Assembly: GCA_024347235.1 (NCBI GenBank)
Contig: AP025283.1
Coordinates: 4,092,001-4,156,000, forward strand
Reading direction: 5' to 3'
Length of the DNA: 64,000 nt
Origin: Aliamphritea spongicola
GTDB lineage: Bacteria; Pseudomonadota; Gammaproteobacteria; Pseudomonadales; Balneatricaceae
Position numbers and translations under genes: made by a program
Notes under the pieces: model-generated
Databases searched by the model: none
What the model saw: the letters and a program-made list of their open reading frames with translations, nothing else
What the model was told of the DNA's origin: nothing
Shown here: one piece after another, positions 1 to 9,619 of the stretch
Layout of the letters: each line of letters begins with the position of its first letter
Numbering within the stretch: position 1 is the first letter of the stretch

Positions 1-527
1 CAGGTTTATAACACGAACATCAGAGCACAGAGCCGTATTCTGAACATCGCACTTCTGGAATTAACTGAAGATAACCAGCGTAATCCTGTCAGTTTTGCCA
101 GACTCAACCCGGAAATAATCACTGCTCCCGAGCAAGAAATATTTACTGCCAGCTACCCTGTTATTAATGCATTTATGCCTGATGCAAAGATTAAAAAAGT
201 AAAATTTATTCACAAAGTGATACAGCTGACTCTATCGGCAAACTTGAATATCTGGCTAAAGCCGGATCAGGAACCAGTGGAGGACCTATCGTCACTTTTG
301 ACGGAAAGCTGGCGGGGATGGTTATCCGATCAGTCAGTGAAGGCAGTTTACAAACAACCAAAGTAGCCGGTAAACCAAGTGTGAATATAGGATTGAGCAG
401 CAAAATGATCAGTCAATTTCTGGACCGCAACAATGTACTGTATTCAGCAGAGAAACAGCCTGCAGATTTTGCGACAGCCTCGCAAGAAGCGATTAATTAT
501 ACTGCCCGTGTATTTTGTTATAAATGA
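1..527 (+). CDS. Trypsin-like serine peptidase, 3' part, frameshifted
   Basis: The 5' end lies outside the window. Reading is open from base 1 in frame 1 and switches to frame 3 near the six-A run at 193-198. After the switch the protein shows GSGTSGGPIVTFDGKLAGM, the serine-nucleophile loop (GTSGGP at 270-287) of trypsin-like and HtrA-like peptidases. It ends with TGA at 525-527. The segment at 43-63 reads NIALLEL, where this fold usually has D-x-A-L-L; the catalytic Asp therefore appears as Asn, which could be a real loss or a base error. The fold assignment is fairly safe, the substrate is unknown. The following gene's ATG overlaps this stop. Confidence 0.55.
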
Positions 528-1127
528 AGACAATCCCTGACAGGAAAATGAACCATTGCCCAAAGCATGTAACCTACAGTTGGCTGGTGTTGTTCATCTT
601 GGTAACACTGCACAGCTTCGCGTTTGCTGGCCAGACATCAACGCCTTATCAGCATCAGGGACGATTATTTCCGCCGGTATATTTCCAAACGAATATAACA
701 ACGTATCCACTAAAGAAACGGCTACGATACCACCAGGCATTTAAAGCATTCACCGAACAGGAAAACGCTTCCCCAATCGCAATCGTGGCCATAGAAGGTA
801 CTCGCGTAAAATCAGATTTAACCTTGCTATCAAGCCTGACACTATCTGCAGCAACTCTCGGCATCTTCCCCTGGCCTCTAACGATATACACCAGGTTACC
901 TATCTTATATTTGTGAACGGAGAGCTGTTTACCCGCTATGAATATCAGATGACGTCGTTAGAGATAAAAATATATGGGCAACGAAAGCTGACCAGATACA
1001 AAAACCTGAGAAATCGCTATTTCTTGAACAAAGTGTTAACTCACTTCTCCACGAAATCGCTGCTAACGAAGAGTTGGCAGAGCTGTTCGAGGAATACTAT
1101 CTGTATGCCCCGTCTGACACTCAGTAA
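524..1127 (+). CDS. Unrecognised exported protein, multiply frameshifted
   Basis: The frame opening at ATG 524 gives a hydrophobic segment (SWLVLFILVTLHSFAFA) that looks like a signal peptide cleaved before GQTS. Coding character then moves between frames: frame 1 carries NLAIKPDTICSNSRHLPLA and LIFVNGELFTRYEYQM near 810-950, and frame 3 carries LFLEQSVNSLLHEIAANEE and ends at TAA 1125-1127. An alternative frame-1 reading from about 540 to 744 also looks protein-like, so the N-terminus is uncertain and could even be a continuation of the upstream peptidase. No family recognised. It converges with the regulator gene on the other strand, overlapping by a few bases. Confidence 0.35.
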
Positions 1128-2104
1128 GCACTGCCGGCTGGCCGCTCTGTCTGACGCCACTTTCGCTGCCGGTCACGGCTGGGACCGATGCCGTAATGAC
1201 GGCTGTAGGTACGGGAAAAGTGCGCACCGGACTTAAAGCCACAGCGGCTGGCAATCACAGCAATATCGCCGCCGGACTGATATAACAGCCGGCGGGCAGC
1301 CTGCAGGCGCATTTTCATATAGTAGGCACTGGGGGTCATTTCGAAATGTGATTTGAACAGTCTTTCCAGATGGCGGACCGATACATGTACCCGGTCTGCC
1401 AGTTCGCTGCTGCTCAGGGATGTTCCAGATGTTTGTTCATCATATTCACCGCCCGCTGCAAACGCAGATCCCCTGTGTCACTCACCCCGTCTCCCTGTTC
1501 AGTTCCCAATGTCCGGGCAGCATCATCGCTTCAGCAACAGCAGCCGCTACTGTGCTGTTAAATTGCTGATCCACAAAGTTCAGCATCAGTTGTCCCGGGG
1601 CGATACCACCGGCACAACTGATACAGTCGGTATTTCCGTCTGTCAGAATATACGGCTTGTCTGAAATCTGGATATGCGGATACAAACGGGAGAATTGCTG
1701 TGCTGCCGGCCCCTGCATACACACCGTTCCGCGGTTAAGTAGCCTGGCCTGCGCCAGTAAATGGCTGCCGCCGCCGATACCGGCAAATACCGTTTGTTGT
1801 CGGTACAGCGTCTGTAACCACCAGCAGAGTAACGGGTAATTTTCCTGCCACAGTTGCTGACCGGCGATCACAAAAGATTGGCCGGTACTTCATACTGATA
1901 GTCTGCGCTCGGCAGAATTAAACCATTACTGGCGGATACCGGCGCGGCAGAATTACCCAGCAGATGCCACTGATAACACTCCCGGCCCAGTACCCGGTTT
2001 GCCAGCCGTAACGGATCAATCGCCGCCTGCAGCGACGCCATGGAATAACCGGGTAAAAGCAGAAAGGTCAGCCGGTAACGGCCATCGGGTTCAGGACGCA
2101 ACAT
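1121..2104 (-). CDS. GlxA-family AraC-type transcriptional regulator (DJ-1/PfpI + HTH), frameshifted
   Basis: N-terminal half is a DJ-1/PfpI-like domain (LTFLLLPGYSMASLQAAIDP near the start, ISCAGGIAPGQLMLNF near residue 170). The C-terminal part is an AraC HTH pair (SELADRVHVSVRHLERLFKS, then DIAVIASRCGFKSGAHFSRT). This architecture is that of GbdR, CdhR and SouR, which control glycine betaine, carnitine and sarcosine catabolism in pseudomonads. The gene is read across three apparent single-base losses near 1870, 1485 and 1425. Its position beside a Rieske oxygenase, reductase and BCCT transporter suggests it controls that island; this is inference. The effector cannot be read from sequence. 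Confidence 0.8.
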
Positions 2105-2118
2105 AAGAACATCCCCGT

Positions 2119-2889
2119 TCAGGCCTGGTCTTTACGCTGGCGAATCTCAGCAAATACCTCAGCAGGCGGTTTACCCGGCATATCCAGCTGAGCCTGCAAA
2201 CCGGGTATATCAGCCCGCATGAAAGGGTTGGTCTGGCGTTCCTGCAAAACACTGGAGGGTAAGGTCGGTAAACCCTGTTCGCGCAATTGCTCAACCGTCT
2301 GACAACGCGCCTGCAATAGCTGATTATCCGGCTCCAGCGCCGCTGCAAACCGGGCATTACTCAGGGTATATTCGTGACCGCAATAAACCGCGGTTTCATC
2401 CGGCAGCTCACGTAAACGCCGGATGCTTTGCCACATCTGTTCAGCGGTGCCTTCAAACAGGCGGCCACAGCCCATGGAGAACAGGGTATCGCCGACAAAC
2501 ACCGCCTGCAGTTCAGGGGACCAGTAACAAACATGTCCCAGCGTGTGTCCCGGCGTGGCAAGCACCTGCACACTGATTCGGCCCAGCTGCAGCACATCAC
2601 CATCATCTACAGACTGGTCAATACCGGGAATCACATCCTGATTCAAAACAGGGCCGATAACCTCACACTTATAGCGCTGCTTAAGGGCGTCGTGGCCATC
2701 AATATGATCCCAGTGATGATGGGTGGTCAGAATGTAGTCCAGCTGCCAGCCACGCGTTTCCAGTTCCGCTTCAATCACCTGGGCATCCGGGGTATCGATC
2801 ACCGCGGTAATATTATTTTCAGCATCATGTATCAGGCAGCAATAGTTATCCTGCAGGCAGGGTAACTGCACAATTTCGGCATTCAGCAT
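2119..2889 (-). CDS. gloB: Hydroxyacylglutathione hydrolase (glyoxalase II)
   Basis: A 256-residue intact metallo-beta-lactamase-fold protein. It carries the zinc motif THHHWDHIDGH (about residues 55-65), the GHTLGHVCYW histidine, GDTLFSMGCGRLFEGT and YCGHEYTLSN, all diagnostic of glyoxalase II. It hydrolyses S-D-lactoylglutathione and related thioesters to the hydroxy acid and glutathione in the cytoplasm, the second step of 2-oxoaldehyde detoxification. Lying 34 bp upstream of the reductase gene's end and on the same strand as gloA, it looks like part of the oxygenase island rather than a stand-alone housekeeping copy. Confidence 0.93.
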   Translation of the reverse strand: MLNAEIVQLPCLQDNYCCLIHDAENNITAVIDTPDAQVIEAELETRGWQLDYILTTHHHWDHIDGHDALKQRYKCEVIGPVLNQDVIPGIDQSVDDGDVLQLGRISVQVLATPGHTLGHVCYWSPELQAVFVGDTLFSMGCGRLFEGTAEQMWQSIRRLRELPDETAVYCGHEYTLSNARFAAALEPDNQLLQARCQTVEQLREQGLPTLPSSVLQERQTNPFMRADIPGLQAQLDMPGKPPAEVFAEIRQRKDQA

Positions 2890-2923
2890 AGTCAGGGTCC
2901 GTCATGTAATTTTTATTATGGTG

Positions 2924-3882
2924 TTACAGATCTAATTTCAGGCGGGGTGTCCGTGCCCGGGAGCAGCACACCATCAGCACGTTTTGCTCGGCTTTTTCCG
3001 CATCGTTAAGCACACTGTCACGGTGGTCCGCTTCCCCTTCCAGCAAATCCACTTCGCAACTGCCGCACAGGCCTTCCTTGCACATGGTCTCAATCTCATG
3101 ACCGGCCGCCTGTAACACTTCAAGAATTGTCTGGGATTCACCTACCTGCAGCATTTCACCGCTGCTGGCGATCTCAATCTCAAATGCTTCGCTGACCGCA
3201 TCTTCCGCCACCGGCGCCGCACTGAAACGTTCAAAACTCACCTCGATGTCCGGCAAGGGGCTGCAGCATCCAAAATGGCCTGCAACAGCCCTTCTGAACC
3301 GCAGGTATACACGCGGGTAGGCTGGTTCTGCAGGCTAAACAACGCGCTTAAATCCAACCGTTTCGCCGCATCGCCGTAGCTGTAATGAAATTCCACAGCA
3401 CTGCCAAACGTCTCTTCCAGCCAGTGACGAAACGCTGCCTGTTCAGGGGTTCTGCACAGGTAATGCAAAGTAAAAGGTTTGCCGGCGGCCTGCAGCTGCA
3501 GCGCCATTAGCATGATGGGAGTAATACCGATCCCGCCGGCAATCAGCAGATAATTATCGCCGCTCATGTCCAGCTCGAAATGGTTACGCGGCCCATGGAT
3601 TTTAAGTTCATCCCCGGCTTGCAGTTGCCGGTGCATATAGTCCGAACCGCCCCGGCCATCCGGCTCGTGCAGCACAGCAATACGGTAGTAATGGCGCTCT
3701 GCAGGATCACTGCACAGGGAATACTGACGGATCAGGTCATTGCCCAGTAAAACATCGATATGGGCACCGGCGGTGAAAGCCGGCAGTTCAGTGCCATCGA
3801 TGGCCTCAAGGGTATAGGCGCGGATCTGACCAGCGACATCCTCTACCGCCGTGATACGGGTTGTGATTGGCTGAGAAGACAT
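2924..3882 (-). CDS. Rieske-oxygenase reductase (FNR-type flavin domain + plant-type 2Fe-2S), frameshifted
   Basis: The N-terminal part has a ferredoxin-reductase fold with the flavin-binding RQYSLCSDP and nucleotide-binding GGIGITPI. The C-terminal part is a plant-type ferredoxin with CKEGLCGSC and a final VCC. The order flavin-NAD-2Fe-2S matches class IA reductases such as VanB and GbcB, which pass electrons from NAD(P)H to a Rieske oxygenase. The two halves are in different frames; a base is missing near 3260 (the protein should read AILDAA..LPDIEVSFERF). It is almost certainly the partner of the oxygenase at 4991-6116, although a cupin and gloA lie between. Confidence 0.85.
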
Positions 3883-3957
3883 TCTTCACCTCCGGGCAGC
3901 CGGTATCCGTAGCATGTGTGCCACCAGCTGACATATATTCTTTTGATGAAATTAAGG

Positions 3958-3984
3958 ACGGGGAGCACAGCCGGTGCTCCCCGT
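3958..3984 (-). terminator. Hairpin between reductase and cupin genes
   Basis: ACGGGGAGCAC (3958-3968) pairs perfectly with GTGCTCCCCGT (3974-3984) around a five-base loop. It is followed on the minus strand by CCTTAATTTC rather than a clean T-run, so it may be a weak terminator or an mRNA-stabilising stem at the end of the cupin transcript. Confidence 0.5.
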
Positions 3985-4036
3985 AACCGTTCAGGCCGGT
4001 GCGGTATTACCCGCCCGCAGCCTGACCGGCAGGTGC

Positions 4037-4423
4037 TTACATATCTTCCGGGTCGATACCCGGTACTTCAGTAATACCCAGCTGCTGCTTCCAGTCCACC
4101 GGATACACTGCGTAGAAGATCACACATTTCTCGTCGCATTCGTACTTAACATCCATACCTTTTGGCATGTACAGCACGTCACCTGGCGCACACTGGTACG
4201 GTTCGCCGTCGGCGATCAGACGGAAGTTACCTTCCTTCACAAAGATGATTTCATCAACTTCCAGATTCCATGGCACAGACACGTTGTTCAGGAAGTTAAC
4301 ACCACCGGCCATGCTTTCGCTGACCTTGGTATTCACCCAGGGTTTGATATAGGTGCCACCCGGCTCCAGCTCGACCAGACGGTGTTCGATATCTGAAAAC
4401 TTAAATAACGTTGGTGTAGGCAT
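4037..4423 (-). CDS. EutQ-like cupin protein
   Basis: 128 residues forming one small cupin domain: the GNFRLIADGEPYQCAPGDVLYMPKG stretch matches the second cupin motif, and VDEIIFVKEG the first. It resembles the EutQ and ectoine-synthase-like cupins. No full two-His-Glu metal triad is obvious, so it may bind a small molecule without strong metal catalysis. It sits between the reductase and gloA genes in the same orientation. Its role is unknown; possibilities are an isomerase or lyase step on the oxygenase product, or a sensor of it. The start ATG is preceded by AAGGATAAC. Confidence 0.7.
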   Translation of the reverse strand: MPTPTLFKFSDIEHRLVELEPGGTYIKPWVNTKVSESMAGGVNFLNNVSVPWNLEVDEIIFVKEGNFRLIADGEPYQCAPGDVLYMPKGMDVKYECDEKCVIFYAVYPVDWKQQLGITEVPGIDPEDM

Positions 4424-4493
4424 AACAGTTATCCTTTTTGGATTTATTGGTTGGATTCAGTTGTGGTACTTAACTGTATTAAGACGTCTGAAC

Positions 4494-4907
4494 TCAGCGG
4501 TTTACCGGCTCGTTCAGCTCGATGACGTAACCGTTCGGATCTTCCACGAAGCCCAGCATGCGGGTGCCGTGATTCATCGGCTTGGCCGGGCTGCGGATGG
4601 TTACCCCTTCAGATTCCAGATACGCCATGGCATCCACCACAGAATCGACGTTAAACGCCAGGTGGCCATAGGCATTGCCTTTGTCGTAATCGGTTTCCTG
4701 ATCCCAGTTGTAGGTCAGTTCCAGTGTGGTCGTTACGTTTTCAGGGCCGAAACCCACGAATACATTGGTAAAACGGCCGGCCGGATAGTCGGTATTACGC
4801 AGTACTTCCATGCCGAGAATCCGGCAATAGAAATCAAGAGATTTTTCCAGATCACGCACCCGGATCATGGTGTGATCTAAACGGAATTTATTGGCTTGAG
4901 ACATCAT
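4494..4907 (-). CDS. gloA: Lactoylglutathione lyase (glyoxalase I)
   Basis: 137-residue VOC-fold protein very close to bacterial GloA. The four metal ligands are visible: His in LDHTMIRVRDL, Glu in LELTYNW, His in YGHLAFNV and Glu in GYVIELNE. The enzyme converts the hemithioacetal of methylglyoxal or another 2-oxoaldehyde with glutathione to the S-2-hydroxyacyl thioester, the substrate of GloB at 2119-2889. Finding both glyoxalases interleaved with oxygenase components suggests that the island generates a reactive oxoaldehyde; that link is inference. Confidence 0.92.
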   Translation of the reverse strand: MMSQANKFRLDHTMIRVRDLEKSLDFYCRILGMEVLRNTDYPAGRFTNVFVGFGPENVTTTLELTYNWDQETDYDKGNAYGHLAFNVDSVVDAMAYLESEGVTIRSPAKPMNHGTRMLGFVEDPNGYVIELNEPVNR

Positions 4908-4924
4908 TCACCCCACTCAAAAAC

Positions 4925-4981
4925 CACAGGCAGCCATCCTGCCTGTGCAGATAAAATGGCCGGAGATAATGGCCTCCGGCC
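4925..4981 (-). terminator. Two hairpins after the Rieske oxygenase gene
   Basis: CACAGGCAG/CTGCCTGTG (4925-4947) and GGCCGGAG/CTCCGGCC (4958-4981) are two consecutive stems between the oxygenase stop and gloA. On the minus strand the second is followed by ATTTTAT. Together they could terminate or attenuate the oxygenase transcript, so that gloA and downstream genes may be expressed at a different level. Confidence 0.5.
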
Positions 4982-4990
4982 CGGTAATAA

Positions 4991-6116
4991 TTATTCGCTT
5001 AACGCGCTGACAACCTGCTCCTGGAAGTTACGCACACTGCGCTCCCAGTGAGGAGAAAGAACACCGCCGGTCTGGGCAACCTGAGACTTACGGCCTTCCT
5101 GTAAGCGGATGCACATTTCGTGGTCTTCAATGTGTACATCCACCCACAGTTTCTTAAGTTTCTCAGCCGCTTCGGCATCCAGCTCGGTGCCGTCGGTCAT
5201 ATAAATCGCCCGGCGCTGCAGGGTTTTATCCGGCCCCAGCGGTACATTCAGGTGAACCCCATCTGATCCGGGAAATAACGGCCAAAGACAAAGTTAGGGA
5301 ACAGGGTCAGGTAACGGGAACTCACCGCCAGAGTATTGCCGCTGCCATCGCCCCTTCATCGCTGTCATCCAGATCAACAGCACTGCCCTGGCAGTGACCG
5401 TCATCCACAATGTAGTGGTCAACCAATGGCTGATCAGTGGTAGACGCGTGCACAAACTGCACGTGGTAAGGCTCAATGAAGTTCTCCATCAGGAACTTCC
5501 AGTTGGTATCCACAACCCCCAGATCAATCACGCCAACCAGTTTGGCCTGATCAAAATCCATGCCCTGTAAACGGTTCTTCACCGGGGCAATAAAGTCTTC
5601 AAACGGCTGGGCATCACCGCTGATATTGACGAAGATCCAGTCGTACCAAACCTCGCAGCGCACCGGTGTCAGGCCATGTTCTTTGGCATCGAAACCTTCA
5701 GGTACAGACTTAGGATCGTCACCGCCAAAATAAGGGGTGGTACGCAGCTCACCGTCCAGACCGTAAGCCCAGGCGTGGTACGGGCACTTCAGCATGCGGC
5801 CAACGTTCATAGGCTCATCCACCAGCTTCAGGCAGCGGTGACGGCAGACGTTATGGAAAGCATTAATCTGATTATCGCGGTTACGGACCAGCAGCACCGG
5901 GCTGTCGCCCACATTCACCGGCATCGCGTCGCCGGCATTGGCCATTTCATGGGCAAAGCCCACTAACACCCAGTTATTTGGAAACAGACGGGCTTTTTCT
6001 TCCGCCCAAAAGGCTTCACCGGTATAGGCTTCCGGTGGCAGACCGCGTTTTACTTCACCCGGCTCATTGAAGGCTTCCAGGCTGGCGCTGGCCAGATCAG
6101 TTGCAATCAGGGACAT
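4991..6116 (-). CDS. Rieske non-heme iron oxygenase, large subunit, frameshifted
   Basis: The N-terminal Rieske domain shows CRHRC and CPYHAW (the Cys-His pairs that bind 2Fe-2S), and the catalytic domain shows ENFIEPYHVQFVH, the two-His part of the mononuclear iron site. Reconstructed length is about 375 residues, nearer carnitine- or betaine-type mononuclear oxygenases than large aromatic dioxygenases; no small subunit gene is present. Two bases appear missing near 5330 and 5263; the repaired C-terminus runs SSRYLTLFPNFVFGRYFP and then MGVHLNVPLGPDKTLQRRA. With the adjacent reductase, GlxA-type regulator and BCCT transporter, a quaternary amine or sulfonium substrate is likely, but the actual substrate cannot be named. 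Confidence 0.82.
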
Positions 6117-6687
6117 GATTGTTTTCTCCGAACATTATTGTCGTTATATCGGGGCGCTGCAGTGTGCCTGATGCAACGGGCTGCAGACGCGTCATAAGGT
6201 CTGGTCAGGCACAGTTGCAACGCTGCAGCAATGCCCTAGCTGGCGGATAAAAATCTATCAGGAGGTAACACACAGGCCCAATTCAAATACCACACAGGTC
6301 ATGAGCCTGACTCATGAGCAGGCAGGAATCCGCGTTCAGGGCAGGACAACCACAGGACAAAAACCTTTTAATTTCAGATAAATAGAGAAAACCATGCCGG
6401 GCTGATGCCGGTGACCGTAACGCCGGATACACTTGTCTGTTCCGGACAAAAAGCCGTTATCCGGGTGTTATTAGATAGCCTCATACCCTGTGTGAAATTT
6501 GCATTGGGCGAGGCTTTCAGCCCTTGTTAGGTTGTTAGTTCTGGTCAGTCGTAGCTGGCGAAACCGGAACCAACTGAGCACTGCACAGCAGTGTTTCAGG
6601 ATGATCCTCTTTATCTCACTACAACAATAAAAGAGCGGCATCAGGCCTCAGGGTACTACCACCCAGTCGCCCGCGCCGGGAGAGATT
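6117..6687. promoter_or_regulatory. Divergent control region between Rieske oxygenase and BCCT transporter
   Basis: A 570-bp gap with no convincing gene. It holds a perfect inverted repeat TCATGAG-CCTGA-CTCATGA at 6299-6317, a plausible operator for the island's regulator. A Shine-Dalgarno-like GGGAGAG lies just before the transporter ATG at 6688. I see no strong -35/-10 pair. The unusual length for a bacterial divergent promoter suggests more than one regulator site. Confidence 0.45.
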
Positions 6688-8305
6688 ATGAACAACAAAA
6701 ACAACAATACAGGCATTGCCGAGTCGGGGCTGTTCTCCGGCATCAATCCTTCTATGGGGATTCTGGCAAAGGTATGGTCGTTGCATTTCTGGTGTTTACC
6801 ATCATGAATGTTGACTATGCCGGTGGGGTTTATGCCGACATCAAAAACTGGATTCAGACCACCCTCAACTGGTATTACGTCAGTCTGATCAGCGTGTTCT
6901 TTTTCCTAAGTATCTGGCTGACCACCGGCAAGATGGGCAGCTTAAGACTGGGTGCTGACGATGAACGCCCGGCTTTCAGTTTCTTCTCCTGGTTCGCCAT
7001 GCTGTTTGGCGCAGGCATGGGTATTGCCATGCTGTTCTGGAGCATTGCTGAACCAATCTTCCACTTTCAGGGTAACCCCTTCATGACCATGGCCGGTGTT
7101 GAAGCCGGCAGCGCAGAAGCAGCTCAGATCGCCATGCGCATATCCTTTTCCACTGGGGCTTCCACGGCTGGGCAATTTACGCCGTCGCCGGCTTAGCCAT
7201 GGCCTACTTTGCCTTCCGCAAAGGCCTGCCGCTGACCATCCGCTCAGCGCTCTACCCGATCCTTGGGGATAAAATCTACGGACCAACAGGCCACGCAGTT
7301 GATCTGCTGGGCGTCTTCGCCACCATCTTCGGTGTAGCAACGTCTCTGGGCCTGGGTGTTTCTCAGATGAACGCCGGCCTTAACTACCTGTTTGGCATGG
7401 AAATTTCTGTCATTAATCAGGTTATTCTGATTGCGGTTATTTCAGTAGCTGCAACCTTCTCCGCGGTGTCCGGCGTTGCCAAGGGCATCCGGATTCTCAG
7501 CGAACTGAATATTAAGCTGACTGCCATTCTGTTCCTGTTCTTCCTGTTTGCCGGACCAACCGTCTTCCTGCTGGGTTTCTATGTCACCAGCGTTGGTGAC
7601 TACCTGTGGAACATGATTCCGATGGGTTTCTGGACTGATCCTAATCCAGAAAGCCAGTGGCAGGGTTGGTGGACCGTCTTCTACTGGGGCTGGTACATCT
7701 CCTGGGCACCGTTTGTGGGCATGTTCATTGCGCGTATTTCCCGTGGCCGTACTGTCCGTGAATTCCTCTTAGGGGTCATTCTGGTACCGTGTCTGGTGAG
7801 CTTCCTGTGGCTGTCACTGTTTGGCGGCACAGCACTGCATATGGAGCTTTACGGCGACGGCGGCATTGTTGCGGCGGTTAACGACAACCTGACCACTGCA
7901 CTGTATGTCACGCTGGAAGCACTGAACATCGAATGGGCGACCTGGGCCATGGCGGCACTGGCAACCCTGATGATCCTGACCTGGTTCGTCACCTCTGCGG
8001 ATTCCGGCACACTGGTCATCTGCACCCTGCTGTCCATGGGCAGTGAAAACCCGCCGCACAAATTCCGGGTGATCTGGGGTCTGGGTGTTGGTGCTGTAGC
8101 CGCGGTACTCTTGCTGGCCGGCGGGCTTAAAGCCCTGCAGGCAGCGTCTATTGCTGCTGCCCTGCCGTTCTCCATCGTGATGATCATGATGATTATCGGC
8201 CTGCTCAGCTCCATGCTGACCGATTCAGACTATGTGCCTTCCCAACAGGCGGCACCTTCTGAGCCGGACAGCCTCAGCCTGAAGAAACCGGCTCAGGCTG
8301 GCTGA
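6688..8305 (+). CDS. BCCT-family betaine/carnitine/choline transporter, frameshifted
   Basis: Twelve-helix secondary transporter. The family signature around helix 8 is clear: GWWTVFYWGWYISWAPFVG followed by MFIARISRGRTVREF. Other hallmarks are FSFFSWFAMLFGAGMGIAML and TSADSGTLV. The start is ATG 6688 (MNNKNNNTGIAESGLFSG), after GGGAGAG; frameshifts near 6770 and 7155 split the reading into three parts. It imports quaternary amines or related compounds (glycine betaine, choline, carnitine, DMSP). The short C-terminal tail lacks the long cytoplasmic osmosensor of BetP/BetT, which fits a catabolic rather than an osmoregulatory role. It diverges from the oxygenase, presumably delivering its substrate. 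Confidence 0.88.
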
Positions 8306-8318
8306 TCTGTCAGGCAAG

Positions 8319-8345
8319 AAAAAGGGCTACTGAGTAGCCCTTTTT
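8319..8345. terminator. Bidirectional rho-independent terminator
   Basis: AAAAAGGGCTAC (8319-8330) pairs perfectly with GTAGCCCTTTTT (8334-8345) around TGA. The A-run and T-run make it work on both strands, separating the convergent BCCT and LysR genes. Confidence 0.92.
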
Positions 8346-8346
8346 A

Positions 8347-9204
8347 TTACATGGTATTGCTCAGCCAGTGAACAAAATCCCGGACCTTGGCAATGTTTAA
8401 GCGATCTTCCGGGACGATCAGATAGTAAGAATAACTGTCCAGGCTTTGCTCAAACGGGCATACCAGTTTGCCTTCTGCAATGTCATCCCGGATCAGCTCC
8501 GGGCACACCAGCGCAAAACCCTGCTTCTCAATCGCCGCCTGCTGACGGACATTGGTATCGCTGTAATATTCATTGCGCAGCGGCACCAGACCATCCACCC
8601 CGGCCAGCTGTAACCACTCCTGCCAACTGGTGACATCGGTTTCATGCAACAGTGCAAAGCGCTGCAGCAACTGCGGATCAGTGGGGTCATCGATGCCTTC
8701 CAGCAAAGAAGGATGGCACGCAGGCGTCAGGTTACCGGCCACAATCATGCGGGCATTCGCCGGCACTTCCGCCAGATGCAGCCACTCGATGGATACATGA
8801 ATATCAGCATTGGAGAAATCCGCCGGTTCATTGCTGTGGAAAAAGCGGAAGTCATAACTGAAGTCCGCCGCCCGCAGCCGCGATGACAGCCACTTCAGGG
8901 CAAAATGCGAGCGTACTGAAATGCCCACAGGGGTTAACGCCAGACTGGCCTTTAAGCTGCTCACACCGCGGCGTAACAGTGCCATAGAGGCGGACAAATC
9001 CTTATACAGGATCTCTCCTTCCTCGGTCAGGGCAATCCCCACACCGGAGCGGTCCAGCAACTTGGTATTAAAGTATTCTTCCAGATTACGGATCTGGTGA
9101 CTGATGGCCGACTGAGTCACGTTCAGTTCTTCGGCAGCCTTAGTAAAGCTTTTGTTACGGGTCACCGCTTCAAAAACCAACAGGGACTTAAACGGTAGCA
9201 GCAT
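8347..9204 (-). CDS. LysR-family regulator, GcvA-like
   Basis: 285-residue intact LysR protein. The N-terminal winged HTH reads FEAVTRNKSFTKAAEELNVT and then QSAISHQIRNLEEYFNTKLL, as in the GcvA subgroup. The C-terminal substrate-binding domain follows. It is convergent with the BCCT gene and could regulate that gene or the oxygenase island, but no target is proven. The start ATG (complement of 9202-9204) is the only methionine giving the full HTH. Confidence 0.88.
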   Translation of the reverse strand: MLLPFKSLLVFEAVTRNKSFTKAAEELNVTQSAISHQIRNLEEYFNTKLLDRSGVGIALTEEGEILYKDLSASMALLRRGVSSLKASLALTPVGISVRSHFALKWLSSRLRAADFSYDFRFFHSNEPADFSNADIHVSIEWLHLAEVPANARMIVAGNLTPACHPSLLEGIDDPTDPQLLQRFALLHETDVTSWQEWLQLAGVDGLVPLRNEYYSDTNVRQQAAIEKQGFALVCPELIRDDIAEGKLVCPFEQSLDSYSYYLIVPEDRLNIAKVRDFVHWLSNTM

Positions 9205-9619
9205 GATTCCTCACCCTTCAGACTGTGCCGGAGGGTGTTAGTTGCCCTCCGGAATCTGCACGCCAGCAACCGGGCATCATCCTTTTGGCCGGATGATGAT
9301 CCCAACTCTGAATCTTCAGATAGCAGCACAGATTTTCTGTTTATTTTTATAATTAGAGGCACGTTTTATACGACTGCCTGTACGTCCTTCCCGGATCATA
9401 AAGAAAGCCCTTTAGCAGCACAATCCATATCCGGCACGCATTCTCAGCAGCGATTTCCAAACCGCAACATTCACTCTTTACGCAACACAGGCAGCATCCG
9501 GGCTGAGCCTGAACACCGGCCCGTTAGCGACGGTGAATCCAGCTAATACCCCATGAGATCTTTGATTTTTCAGCACCGCTATCTGCAGGTAATTTGTGCG
9601 TTTTTCAGAGGCACAGGCC
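9205..9619. other. Non-coding divergent region with two hairpins
   Basis: No convincing gene. Two stems are visible: CCGGAGGG/CCCTCCGG (9228-9252) and CATCATCC/GGATGATG (9275-9298). They lie just upstream of the LysR start and might be operators or leader structures. The remainder, AT-richer towards 9360, presumably holds the divergent promoters of the LysR gene and the EamA transporter. Confidence 0.4.

Noticed and set aside
2119..6116. Glyoxalases as formaldehyde detoxification for an N-demethylase
   Set aside because: Formaldehyde is normally handled by S-(hydroxymethyl)glutathione dehydrogenase and S-formylglutathione hydrolase, which are absent; GloA and GloB act on 2-oxoaldehydes.
9235..9546. 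Small gene between the LysR and EamA genes
   Set aside because: Composition resembles non-coding sequence and it spans two hairpins; no start context.
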